From contig NZ_JACMYP010000076.1 in the NCBI RefSeq assembly GCF_020889705.1, positions 1 through 32,211 of the forward strand: DNA of 32,211 bases, written 5' to 3'. A program made the translations under genes and the position numbers. The DNA comes from Bradyrhizobium altum (GTDB taxonomy: Bacteria > Pseudomonadota > Alphaproteobacteria > Rhizobiales > Xanthobacteraceae). Of this stretch, positions 7,842 through 15,389 are shown one piece after another (position 1 is the stretch's first letter; the number at the start of each line of letters is the position of its first letter). The notes below the pieces were generated by a model. That model was not told where the DNA came from. It saw only the letters and a program-made list of their open reading frames with translations, and searched no databases.

Positions 7842-9401
7842 ATGAACGCGGTCGTCGGGCGCGGAAAATATGCCAAAGCTGCGGTAGATGCCAGCAAGAT
7901 GCTGCAGCCAGCCGCCATGCATAAGGGCTGCCGCAGCTCGTCCAGCATCGGCCAAGCGAGTTGCGGCTCGCGGGCGGGGCAAGGCGATCTGCCGACCGCG
8001 ATCTGGGAAAAAGTAAAGAACCATCCCTGCTACAGCGAACAGGCGCATCATCATTACGCCCGCATGCACGTCGCGGTGGCGCCAGCCTGCAACATCCAGT
8101 GCAATTACTGCAACCGCAAATACGACTGCGCCAACGAATCACGTCCGGGCGTGGTGAGCGAGAAGCTCACGCCTGAGCAGGCGGTCAAGAAAGCGCTTGC
8201 GGTCGCGGCCACCATTCCCCAGATGACCGTGCTCGGCATCGCCGGTCCCGGCGATCCGCTGGCCAATCCCGAAAAGACGTTCAAGACGTTCGAACTCGTC
8301 GCCAAAGCGGCTCCGGACATTAAGCTGTGTCTATCAACCAATGGGCTGAGCCTGCCAGATTATGTTGACGTCATCGCCAGGTCCGGGATTGACCATGTCA
8401 CGATCACCATCAACATGATCGATCCCGAAATCGGCGCCAAGATCTATCCTTGGATCTTCTTCAACCACAGGCGCTATACCGGCATCGACGCGGCAAGGAT
8501 ACTCACCGATCGCCAGCTGCAAGGCCTGCAGATGCTTAGTGAGCGGGGGATCCTGTGTAAGGTCAACTCTGTGATGATCCCGCAAATCAACGACCATCAC
8601 CTGGTCGAGGTCAACAAAGCGGTGAAGTCGCGCGGCGCCTTCCTTCACAATATCATGCCGCTGATCTCCGCACCCGAGTACGGTACAGTATTTGGCCTCA
8701 ACGGTCAGCGTGGGCCGACGGCGCAGGAATTGAAGGCGCTGCAAGATGCTTGTGAAGGGGAGATGAATATGATGCGCCACTGCCGTCAGTGCCGGGCCGA
8801 TGCTGTGGGTCTGCTCGGAGAGGATCGCAGCGCAGAGTTTACCACCGATGAGGTCATAAAGATGGACGTCGAATATGACCTCGAGATACGCAAGGCCTAT
8901 CAAGACCGCGTAGAGGATGAGCGGGCCGCCAAAGCCGCGGCCAGTAAAGAGGAGCTCGGGAGATTGGCTGGGAAGACGAGTGAGATCTCGCTTCTGGTGG
9001 CAGTCGCAACCAAAGGCTCGGGGCTAATCAACGAGCACTTTGGACATGCGAAGGAATTCCAGGTCTACGAACTTTCCACTTCCGGCACAAAATTCGTTGG
9101 CCACCGCCGGGTAGACGTCTACTGCCAGGGCGGCTATGACGAGGACGATAGGCTTTCGACCATTATCCGCGGCATCAACGACTGCCATGCGGTGTTTGTG
9201 GCCAAAATCGGCGGCAGCCCGAAAAGCAATCTGATCAAGGCTGGAATCGAGCCGGTCGATCAATACGCGCATGACTTCATCGATAAGTCGGCGGTCGCCT
9301 GGTTCCGGTCCTATCTCGACAGGGTGAAAAGCGGTGAGATCCAGCACGTGAAGCGCGGCGATGCTTCGATTCGGCAGGGAGCCCCGATCTCTGCGGCGTA
9401 G
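7842..9401 (+). CDS. nifB: FeMo-cofactor biosynthesis protein NifB
   Basis: NifB is a radical-SAM enzyme that fuses Fe-S units and inserts carbide to make NifB-co, the precursor of FeMo-co. The protein is 519 aa. The radical-SAM motif is C83-NIQ-C87-NY-C90, followed by NRKYDCANESRPGV. A SAM-binding GIAGPGDPLANP is visible. The C-terminal NifX-like domain begins near residue 380 (LLVAVATKGSGLINEHFGHA). The two-domain form is usual for proteobacteria. Of two in-frame ATGs (7836 and 7842), the second has GGAG at an 8-nt spacing and is preferred. It is the first gene of an operon behind a NifA/sigma-54 promoter and is followed by frxA after 9 bp. Confidence 0.97.
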   Translation: MNAVVGRGKYAKAAVDASKMLQPAAMHKGCRSSSSIGQASCGSRAGQGDLPTAIWEKVKNHPCYSEQAHHHYARMHVAVAPACNIQCNYCNRKYDCANESRPGVVSEKLTPEQAVKKALAVAATIPQMTVLGIAGPGDPLANPEKTFKTFELVAKAAPDIKLCLSTNGLSLPDYVDVIARSGIDHVTITINMIDPEIGAKIYPWIFFNHRRYTGIDAARILTDRQLQGLQMLSERGILCKVNSVMIPQINDHHLVEVNKAVKSRGAFLHNIMPLISAPEYGTVFGLNGQRGPTAQELKALQDACEGEMNMMRHCRQCRADAVGLLGEDRSAEFTTDEVIKMDVEYDLEIRKAYQDRVEDERAAKAAASKEELGRLAGKTSEISLLVAVATKGSGLINEHFGHAKEFQVYELSTSGTKFVGHRRVDVYCQGGYDEDDRLSTIIRGINDCHAVFVAKIGGSPKSNLIKAGIEPVDQYAHDFIDKSAVAWFRSYLDRVKSGEIQHVKRGDASIRQGAPISAA

Positions 9402-9410
9402 GGAGGTTGT

Positions 9411-9635
9411 GTGCCATTCAAGATCATCGCCTCGCAATGTACGAGCTGCTCAGCCTGCGAACCCTTATGCCCGAACGTTGCAATCTCGGAGAAGGCGGGG
9501 AGCTTCGTCATTGAACCAGCAAAATGCACCGAATGCATTGGCTATTTCGACGAGCCGCAATGTGTCGCCGCCTGTCCGGTTGACAATACCTGCATCATTG
9601 ACGCGTCCTTGCCGCGTTACCAGGCGCCAGCCTAA
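9411..9635 (+). CDS. frxA: 2[4Fe-4S] ferredoxin FrxA/FdxN
   Basis: This 74-aa bacterial-type ferredoxin has two cluster motifs: C10-x2-C13-x2-C16-x3-C20-P, and C39-x2-C42-x8-C51-x3-C55-P. The longer spacing in the second motif is typical of nif-associated FdxN. It probably donates electrons to NifB or nitrogenase. The start is GTG with GGGAGG just upstream. It sits directly behind nifB, as in other rhizobia (called frxA in B. japonicum). Confidence 0.93.
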   Translation: MPFKIIASQCTSCSACEPLCPNVAISEKAGSFVIEPAKCTECIGYFDEPQCVAACPVDNTCIIDASLPRYQAPA

Positions 9636-9647
9636 AGGGTGAGCTCC

Positions 9648-10181
9648 ATGAACGGATCGCCGCCGCCGCTTGATGATGTGAACGAAACCGTACGCGGGAA
9701 TGCGGCGCAGGGCCGTGCGCTTGGTTCTGCGGCTGCGAAAGGAGGGGCCATCGCAGCCTCGCCATCCGGGCCGGGACTCCGGTTGATGCAAGCGAGTGAC
9801 GCTGATGCTGGCCGGCCATACCTATGAGCTTAGTCGCGCCGTGGCGCGCCACATCGCGCCGCAGCTGCTCGACCGATTGATGAGCTATGAGGAGGTTGAG
9901 TTCCGCTACATCGTGGCACGCGGTGTCTCCAATGAGTGGCCGCTAGCCATAGCGAACGACCCGGACGCCTCGATGCAACTCGAGAATATACAGCGACTGT
10001 CGCCGGAGGCGTTAACTGCTCCGCGCAGCGTGATCATGGCCAGCACGTCTATTATGAAGTAGCGCGCTGCATTGCCGCTGGTGAATCGGCAGATGGAGAT
10101 AAGAACAATTCGATGCAGGACCTCGCTTGCGCTGGTACGGCAGCGTCCCTGCGTGTCCACGAGGAGACGGTGTATGAATAA
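9648..10181 (+). pseudogene. Remnant of a nif-linked leucine-rich-repeat-variant (LRV) Fe-S protein
   Basis: Pieces of one protein appear in successive frames: DDVNETVRGNAAQGRALGSA and AAAKGGAIA (9648-9827); then ELSRAVARHIAPQLLDRLMS and VEFRYIVARGVSNEWPLAIA (9796-10000); then HVYYEVARCIAAGE, EIRTI and VHEETVYE near 10045-10180. The repeated V-R-x-IVARGI / VARxIA pattern is that of leucine-rich-repeat-variant proteins that carry an N-terminal 4Fe-4S cluster and lie between nifB-fdxN and nifZ in alphaproteobacteria. No cysteine cluster remains and at least three frame changes are needed, so the gene is dead. Its end overlaps the nifZ start. LRV assignment is from pattern memory. Confidence 0.6.
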
Positions 10182-10494
10182 AATTGTCCGCGACAGCGAG
10201 GTCGTCGAGCTCAGCGGGCCGCCTGCCTTCAGCTTTAGCGAAAAGGTGCGCGCCAATCGCACCATCCGCAACGATGGCACATATCGCGGCAAGGAGATTG
10301 GCGAGATATTGGTCAAGAAGGGAGAGGTGGGTTACGTCGTCTCGATCGGCACGTTCGTGCAGCAATTCTACATTTACGGCGTCGAGTTTCTCGAAACCGG
10401 CTACCGCGTTGGCATGAAGTGCAAGGAGCTTGAGGCGGTGGACGCATACGAGGAGATCGATGATCTGCCATTGCCGGAAGAGGCTATGTCATGA
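10174..10494 (+). CDS. nifZ: NifZ
   Basis: This 106-aa protein contains the NifZ domain: RNDGTYRGKEIGEILVKKGE, then GYVVSIGTFVQQFYIYGVEF and MKCKELEAV. NifZ assists formation of the second P-cluster of the MoFe protein. The ATG at 10174 begins MNKIVRDSEVVELSGPP. It overlaps the following NifZ-like gene by an ATGA junction. The preceding LRV pseudogene probably once was part of the same co-transcribed unit with nifB and frxA. Confidence 0.92.
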   Translation: MNKIVRDSEVVELSGPPAFSFSEKVRANRTIRNDGTYRGKEIGEILVKKGEVGYVVSIGTFVQQFYIYGVEFLETGYRVGMKCKELEAVDAYEEIDDLPLPEEAMS

Positions 10495-10730
10495 CCGAGG
10501 TCCGCTTTCCGAAATATCGGCGGGGCCAGCGCGTTAAGGCCGTAGTCGACCTCATCAACGATGGCTCTTTTCCCAATACCGAGCCCGAGGGGCTCGTGCT
10601 CGGCGCCGGAGCAGCCGGCGAGATCGTCAGGGTCGCTATCCATACCGAAGCGGACGTGCCGATCTATACGGTCGATTTTGGTGAGCAGCTGCTCATTGGC
10701 TGTCTTGAAGAGGAAATCACAGCGCTTTGA
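10491..10730 (+). CDS. Second NifZ-like protein, short
   Basis: The 79-aa product starts at an ATG overlapping the nifZ stop (ATGA). It contains a NifZ-like beta-barrel core: PKYRRGQRVKAVVDLINDG, AAGEIVRVA, PIYTVDFGEQLLIGCLEEEI. The pattern of bounded phrases (G-E-I-V ... Y-x-V-x-F ... G-C-x-E-E-E-I) parallels that in nifZ, so the pair looks like two halves of a NifZ-domain set or an old duplication. It is probably co-translated with nifZ. Assigned as NifZ family with fair confidence; no separate function is known to me. Confidence 0.75.
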   Translation: MTEVRFPKYRRGQRVKAVVDLINDGSFPNTEPEGLVLGAGAAGEIVRVAIHTEADVPIYTVDFGEQLLIGCLEEEITAL

Positions 10731-10742
10731 GGGACTTTCGCG

Positions 10743-11102
10743 ATGAATGCCGGGCTGATGAGAAAGGTAAAGACTGGGCTGGTCCCTCACCCAAACGAGC
10801 TGGATCGTAAGCGGATCGAGCGCGGCTTGAGCTCGCGCAAGCGCTATCTCTATGTCTCGCCGAACGTGACGCCGGTGAAGGGTGGCTATCTGATCGAGAG
10901 CCCCTGTTGCTCGCCCAATATCGACAAGGATGGCGGTCTCGTTGATGTCGCGCTGATTCTTTATGATACCGTGAGCGGAGTCTGGAAGGTGTTTTGCAAG
11001 AACCACGCGCGAGGAATCTGGGAATTTTACAGCCTTTACCACCGCCTGACTTCAGCAATCGACGAATTGAACGCAGATCCGGAGCGTCTGTTCTGGCAAT
11101 GA
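10743..11102 (+). CDS. Conserved nif-cluster protein, possibly DUF3024
   Basis: This 119-aa protein has no signal peptide. It features RKRYLYVSPNVTPVKGGYL, a Cys pair in SPCCSPNIDKDGG, VALILYDTVSGVW and a C-terminal LNADPERLFW. This layout resembles the DUF3024 family found beside nifZ genes, assigned from memory. The close Cys-Cys pair could bind metal, but this is not shown. It lies 12 bp after the second NifZ-like gene and 33 bp before the next gene, consistent with one nifB operon. Confidence 0.7.
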   Translation: MNAGLMRKVKTGLVPHPNELDRKRIERGLSSRKRYLYVSPNVTPVKGGYLIESPCCSPNIDKDGGLVDVALILYDTVSGVWKVFCKNHARGIWEFYSLYHRLTSAIDELNADPERLFWQ

Positions 11103-11135
11103 CGACCGCCTTCGGCGAGTGATAGAGGAGCCACG

Positions 11136-11405
11136 ATGGCGCTCACTGCGGAGGAACTGATCGAAATCGAACGGCTGCTTGCGGCTGATGGCGTCGACAC
11201 GGGCTCCCTTGTCGAGCTGCGGCGCCGCTTTCCGCAGCTTGCATGCGTTCGCTGCGATGCGTCGGATGTGACGGATCAGCCGTTCCGGCAGTTTCCTCGT
11301 TTCGACCTACATTTGCTCGACGGGGCGGATCACTGCGTGCAGATTACGGCCGATCCGAAGCGGGCGACCGGTATCGTGTTGGCGAAGAGGAATGCTGCGC
11401 GGTGA
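11136..11405 (+). CDS. Small conserved nif-cluster protein, DUF6129-like
   Basis: This 89-aa protein begins MALTAEELIEIERLLAADG and contains LRRRFPQLACVRCDASDVTD, FPRFDLHLLDGADHC and VQITADPKRATGIVLA. The phrases RFP-x-L-x-x-x-R-C-D-A-S-D and DHC-x-Q-I-T-x-D-P-x-x-A-T-G are those of a short family (DUF6129 as I recall it) found only around nif genes. The ribosome binding site GAGGAG is well spaced. The stop overlaps the GTG start of the DegT-family gene (GTGA). Function is unknown. Confidence 0.72.
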   Translation: MALTAEELIEIERLLAADGVDTGSLVELRRRFPQLACVRCDASDVTDQPFRQFPRFDLHLLDGADHCVQITADPKRATGIVLAKRNAAR

Positions 11406-12604
11406 GCGGGATTGAACTGGCAGAACATCGGCTTGATAGCGCGGACAGGGGGGAGGCACATACATCCGTCATTCCACTGTCGGATCCCGATATCAGCTTC
11501 GCCGAGCTTTCCGCCGTGGAAACGCTTCTGTGCTCGCCGCAGATCTCCAATGGGCGGGCTACTGAGGCGTTCGAGCACGCTTTTGCGGCCTATCTTGGCC
11601 GCAAATATGCCGTTGCGGCATCGAGCGGCACCATCGGGCTCCTGCTGGCGCTCAAGGCGCTCGGCATCGGGCCAGGGCAGGAGGTCATCGCCTCGCCCTA
11701 TTGCTTCCGCGAGACAGTCCATGCGATCGGTCTTGCAGGTGCACGGGCGGTTTTTGCCGACATCGACTATTGGTCGGGAACATTAGTCCCAGACAAAGCC
11801 GAAGAGCGCATCACAGCCAACACGCGAGCGATTGTCGCCGGTAATCCCAACGGCCATCCCGCGCCGTGGTCGGAACTGCGGGCGATCGCGCAGCACCATC
11901 ACCTGGCGCTTTTGGAGGATTCCACCGAAGCAATCGGATCGCGGTACAAGGGTGAGCTAGTCGGGCGGTTTGGCGACCTGGCGGTCTTCGACTTTGCCCA
12001 ACCCTTGGCCCTAAGCTGTGGCGAAGGCGCAATGGTGGTAACGGACGATATTGACCTCGCGGTTGGCTTGCGTCGCTATCGCGCCCACCGCCTGGACGAG
12101 CGCTCCTCGGTGATCGTCGGTGCCACAGCACCGTACCAGGCCGGCATGAGCGATCTCACGGCAGCCTTGGGGCTGGCGCAGCTCAAGCGTCTCGATGAAA
12201 TCCTGGAGCGTCGCCGGCTGGTGGAGCAGCTCTACAGCGCGCATATGCAATCATTTGAAGGCATTAAGCCGCCTTACGTTGCCGCTCATGTGACCGAGGT
12301 GAACTGGTTGCTCTATCTCGTCCATCTGGGAACGCGCTTCACGCGATCCGACCGCGACGCCATTGTCGATGATCTGCGCGTTGCCAAAATTGAATCCGCC
12401 GCTTATAGCCACCCGCTGCACTTGCAACGCCACTATTTCGACCTCGGCTATCGACGTGGCGATTTCCTGGTTACGGAAAAGGTCGCCGATCGCGCCCTGG
12501 CGCTGCCGTTTCACACCCATCTCACGAACAACAAGATCGAGTTCATTGTCGAGACCATGAAAGATGCGTCGATTAACGTGGGCGCGGGTGCAGCGATCTA
12601 CTGA
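11402..12604 (+). CDS. DegT/DnrJ/EryC1-family protein lacking the PLP lysine
   Basis: This 400-aa protein has the fold-type I layout of sugar aminotransferases: GRATEAFEHAFAAYLGRKYA, then AASSGTIGLLLALKALGIGP, ALLEDSTEAIGSRYKGELVG and RFGDLAVFDF. The conserved segment SFHPxKxxTTGEGG, which carries the Schiff-base lysine, reads DFAQPLALSCGEGA here at identical length, so the lysine position is Leu202. The preceding Ser and His are also replaced. Without that lysine a normal transaminase reaction is not expected. The reading frame is otherwise intact, suggesting a conserved non-catalytic or altered role. It starts at GTG overlapping the previous stop. The family is clear; the nif function is unknown. 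Confidence 0.85.
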   Translation: MSGIELAEHRLDSADRGEAHTSVIPLSDPDISFAELSAVETLLCSPQISNGRATEAFEHAFAAYLGRKYAVAASSGTIGLLLALKALGIGPGQEVIASPYCFRETVHAIGLAGARAVFADIDYWSGTLVPDKAEERITANTRAIVAGNPNGHPAPWSELRAIAQHHHLALLEDSTEAIGSRYKGELVGRFGDLAVFDFAQPLALSCGEGAMVVTDDIDLAVGLRRYRAHRLDERSSVIVGATAPYQAGMSDLTAALGLAQLKRLDEILERRRLVEQLYSAHMQSFEGIKPPYVAAHVTEVNWLLYLVHLGTRFTRSDRDAIVDDLRVAKIESAAYSHPLHLQRHYFDLGYRRGDFLVTEKVADRALALPFHTHLTNNKIEFIVETMKDASINVGAGAAIY

Positions 12605-12641
12605 GATGGCGTCATCCACCACACGGAAGGATGAGGATTGA

Positions 12642-12834
12642 ATGGCGACGATCGTAGTTTTGCGTCATCGCGCAAGATGAGGAACGCGATCGAGGGCTGG
12701 CCCGTGAGCGCGAAGAAGACCTGCTCGAAAGTAGCGAGGCGCGGTCTGAAATCCACGGCTCGAGGGCAGGCGCCAAGCCGCTGGAAACCGAGCTCATCAC
12801 AATTCAGATCCTCAGTTTCGGCTCGGGTCTTTAA
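12642..12834 (+). pseudogene. Broken small acidic ORF after the DegT-family gene
   Basis: The ATG at 12642 gives MATIVVLRHR and then a stop. A single-base shift near 12670 restores a coding-looking frame AQDEERDRGLAREREEDLL, continuing through ETELITIQILSFGSGL to a TAA at 12832-12834. The total would be about 64 aa, helical and charged. I do not recognise it. The bias of the restored frame and its position inside the operon suggest a former small gene with a one-base change. Confidence 0.4.
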
Positions 12835-12857
12835 CGCAGGCCAAATAGGGAGTTGCA

Positions 12858-13079
12858 ATGAACTCGCAACAAGTCATCATTCACGTCCGCTTTGCTCCGA
12901 ACGGGAGGGTGGTTCACATCAGCGAGCGCCCGGCGAAGCTCACGCCGAAGCAATGGTTTGATGTTCTCAACACTCGTGCGGGCTCGACTTATCGGCCGCT
13001 CGCTCGTGGCCGCGGTGTTTTTCAACTGGCCCGGACAGCGGTCGAAGCCTTCAAGCAGGAAACTGCGAGGCCCGGATGA
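12858..13079 (+). CDS. Small hypothetical protein, 73 aa
   Basis: The product starts MNSQQVIIHVRFAPNGRVVH and continues ISERPAKLTPKQWFDVLN and GRGVFQLARTAVEAFK. It has a short beta-strand N-terminus and helical rest, and no cysteines, membrane segment or signal. The ribosome binding site AGGGAG lies 6-7 bases before the ATG. The position between the DegT-family gene and the frameshifted Rieske gene, all on the same strand with small gaps, indicates membership in the nifB operon. No function is recognised. Confidence 0.7.
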   Translation: MNSQQVIIHVRFAPNGRVVHISERPAKLTPKQWFDVLNTRAGSTYRPLARGRGVFQLARTAVEAFKQETARPG

Positions 13080-13097
13080 GCAAGGGATGATCGGCCG

Positions 13098-13543
13098 ATG
13101 AGTGATCAGATCGAGGTGTTCGCCGTCTGTGCGGCCGACGCCATCGAGCGGAGTGGCGCCAGGGGCTTTAACTTGTCGCGACTCGACGACAGCGGCGAGA
13201 GCCGGCCGTTTCCGATTGTTGTGGTTCGCACTTTCAGCGACGACTATTTAGGGTACGTCAATCGCTGTCCGCATGGCAGCTTTTGGCTCAACATCGGCTC
13301 CGGCGAGTTTTCTCCTCTGACCGATCCTTTCTCAGATGCGGCAGGCACGGTGCGAGATTTGAGATCGACACTGGGCTATGCATCGAGGGTCCCTGCAATG
13401 GACAAGCGCTTGAGCCTGTCGCGCTCGCCATCATCGACGGTGACGTGTGCCTGTGCGGCGTCAGGCTGTTGGAGGACGATCGGTTTTACGACCCGTCTGA
13501 GGACACCGACGAAATCATGGATATTACGATCCATCCCGATTAA
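13098..13543 (+). pseudogene. Second Rieske-type [2Fe-2S] protein, one-base frameshift
   Basis: The first half (MSDQIEVFAVCAADAIE ... GYVNRC57-P-H59) is in one frame. The second half (LRCGRHGARFEIDTG, CIEGPCNGQALEPVALAI, VCLCGVRLLEDD, ending at 13543) is in another. The switch falls at the T-run 13308-13311. Adding one T gives His59-X21-Cys, identical to the His57-X21-Cys79 spacing of the Rieske protein at 3476, and makes one 148-aa protein. All four ligands would be present. Either a recent inactivating deletion or a sequencing/assembly error in a homopolymer explains this. The two proteins are clear paralogues (compare CVEGPCKGGALTPIALTVL). It probably closes the nifB operon. Confidence 0.82.
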
Positions 13544-14095
13544 CAGGCGTATCACTTGGCCGTTGCTCAAGTCGCCTCGGGCGCATCGCCGAATAGAGCC
13601 ATCGTACTCATCAGTCCTGGCGCGGACCCGCGTCAATGCGTTGAACTGAATGGCAAAACGGGTCAGGCCGCTGGATTCCGAACAGCAACCGCGATCTTCG
13701 CGACACCAACGAGGTGCCCTGGCGCTAGCTCACCAAATGGAGCCAGTAAGGCCATTGCTGCCGGGGGATAGAATCTTCGCGAAGGAAATGCCCTCGGCGG
13801 TTATAAGTTCGCCGAGGCCACCGTCTGGGCTGGGTGAAATGGGGGGGACCCAGACTGACAGGACCGTTTGGTCTGGAGGAATGACGATCCTGTGTCGCGA
13901 TTCTTGGGCGACCTCTGAAGCGGTCGTAGCAATTGCAATGCCAAGCCTCCGTTCATGCGATGCCCTTAGCGAGTGCCGCCACCACGGTCAGCCGACGGCG
14001 ACGGCCAAGGTCGAATGCATTAACGGGCACGTGCGCGTGCTGCGGACGAACTGCGAAAGGCTGAAGCGGGAGAGTGTCACACGCGATGCGACATT
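13544..14095. other. No supported gene; possible coding debris
   Basis: Short coding-like pieces (for example PNRAIVLISPGADPR from 13590 and LGGYKFAEATVWAG near 13795) appear in different frames and stop quickly. They could be remains of a decayed gene, but I cannot name a family. Confidence 0.4.
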
Positions 14096-14111
14096 TGTCA
14101 TGCATCACACA
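14096..14111. promoter_or_regulatory. NifA upstream activator site
   Basis: TGT-N10-ACA (TGTCATGCATCACACA), 88 bp upstream of the sigma-54 promoter at 14199. Confidence 0.65.
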
Positions 14112-14198
14112 GAGGACGACATTGTCGCAAGCCCGGCATAATTGTCAGTCGCGCCGGAGCGGAGAATGAGATCGTTGCAGAAACGAGCGCTACGCATC

Positions 14199-14214
14199 TG
14201 GTGCGGAACTTGCT
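14199..14214 (+). promoter_or_regulatory. Sigma-54 promoter upstream of small ORF and ferredoxin
   Basis: TGGTGCGGAACTTGCT has the correct GG-N10-GC spacing, a full TTGCT -12 box and a slightly weak -24 box. Together with the NifA site it should drive 14242-14845. Confidence 0.65.
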
Positions 14215-14241
14215 TGGAGAAGGCAGATGGTTGCGTAAGTG

Positions 14242-14418
14242 ATGCGGAGAAAGAAGATCACGACGCTGAAGTTGATCATGGCGGTTGTTTCAGATGGCAA
14301 GCATCTGTCGCTGATCGTCAGCGATAATCATCATTATGTCGCCCGCTCATTTCGCCTGCTTTCGCAAGCTCGAGTGGGAATTAGTAGGGATCAATTGGTC
14401 AATGGGACGTTCGACTGA
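14242..14418 (+). CDS. Possible 58-aa small protein
   Basis: The ORF reads MRRKKITTLKLIMAVVSDG, then KHLSLIVSDNHHYVARSFRL, and ends NGTFD. It is the first ORF after the sigma-54 promoter, about 28 bp downstream of it. The N-terminus is basic with a short hydrophobic stretch. The ribosome binding site is weak. I do not recognise it; it may be a genuine small nif-regulated protein or a chance ORF in a long leader. Confidence 0.35.
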   Translation: MRRKKITTLKLIMAVVSDGKHLSLIVSDNHHYVARSFRLLSQARVGISRDQLVNGTFD

Positions 14419-14497
14419 AGAGAAGATTGTTGGGGCGGATGCGCCCGGATATTGTCTCTTTTCATCTGATGGAGCCCGTTGATTGCAGGATAGGCGC

Positions 14498-14845
14498 ATG
14501 AACGCAGAAACCGAATTCGAGCTTCCTCAACTTTATAGGCATCACGTCTTTGCCTGCCACACGCAGCGTCCACCGGATCATCCGCACGGCAGCTGCGGCG
14601 CTTCTGGGGCGCAGGCCCTCTGGGATCGGATGGGTAAGGCAATCGAAGCCCAAGGCCTCGCCGATGTCGGTTTCACGGTGGCGGGATGCCTTGGCTTTTG
14701 TAACTCCGGTCCCTTGATGGTCGTTTATCCAGACGGGGTCTGGTATCGCGCGACTAAGCCAGAAGACGTTGATGAAATCGTAGACTCCCATCTCAAGCAG
14801 GGCAAACGTGTCGACCGCCTCGTGATGGTACTGAAGCGAAGCTAA
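14498..14845 (+). CDS. Thioredoxin-fold [2Fe-2S] ferredoxin
   Basis: This 115-aa protein belongs to the thioredoxin-like (2Fe-2S) ferredoxin family (Shethna/NuoE-like fold). Four cysteines lie at C20 (HVFACHTQR), C33 (HGSCGASGAQALW), C64 and C68 (AGCLGFCNSGP), followed by the typical VVYPDGVWYRATKPEDVDEI and SHL. It should bind one [2Fe-2S] cluster and act as an electron carrier or redox-protective protein for nitrogenase, as FeSII does in Azotobacter (family knowledge; role inferred). ATG 14498 is chosen; an in-frame TTG at 14483 is possible. A NifA/sigma-54 unit lies upstream and a hairpin overlaps the stop codon. Confidence 0.88.
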   Translation: MNAETEFELPQLYRHHVFACHTQRPPDHPHGSCGASGAQALWDRMGKAIEAQGLADVGFTVAGCLGFCNSGPLMVVYPDGVWYRATKPEDVDEIVDSHLKQGKRVDRLVMVLKRS

Positions 14846-14867
14846 AGGCTCCGCTTTAGCGCCGCTT
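14834..14867 (+). terminator. Hairpin at the ferredoxin stop codon
   Basis: The perfect inner stem GCTAAAG / CTTTAGC has a 6-nt loop. It is extended by AAGCG / CGCTT across two unpaired bases on each side. No T-run follows, so it may be a weak or Rho-assisted terminator or an mRNA 3' end stabiliser. Confidence 0.55.
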
Positions 14868-15389
14868 GCCCTGGTGTCATCAATATGGACAGCTTATCCG
14901 CCCAGCAGCTGGCATCTCGGCATGTCTCACGATGACCGGGCGCCCTAACGCTTCCAGTACGTCGCGACTACTGATTTGTATGGCCCTGGATCCGGACCAT
15001 CCAGTGAGAAGGAAGCCTCGACCTGAGTCCTGCTTATGATCGGGGCCGATGAGCCCTGAGCTCAAGTCTCTTGCGAGCACGGTCGTTCTCACACGGGGGC
15101 GTACCCGCCTTGAATTCTCGGCTCCGATAAGCAGGGGGCCGCTTCTGCTATCGCCGAGAAAGATGAGCATGATCGTTTTGATCGCTACTGGCTCGGTCTG
15201 CGCGTGCTCCGTCACTTACCGCCACATCCGTGGCTCATAGCGAGAGCAATACCGCGAATGGTTCCCGCCTCCGGCGAGACGACGTGTCCTTTACACATCA
15301 TCTCGCTCGCCGTCGCACTGCACTAAAGCGGGGAGACGCGCCCGACGACTCGGCGCGCCCGAGAAGTTCACTGAAGCGTGTTTCTAGCT
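14868..15389. other. No supported gene
   Basis: A 111-codon minus-strand ORF (14880-15215) has no recognisable domain or ribosome binding site. CTGAAGC / GCTTCAG at 15371-15393 forms a small hairpin across the end of the OmpW gene, and a GC-rich CTCGG / CCGAG palindrome follows at about 15350. Together they may end the OmpW transcript. Confidence 0.4.

Noticed and set aside
13650..14141. 163-codon plus-strand ORF
   Set aside because: It has low-quality, Arg/Ser/Pro-rich content and contains the NifA site; no family resemblance.
14880..15215. 111-codon minus-strand ORF
   Set aside because: No motif, no ribosome binding site, no operon partner.
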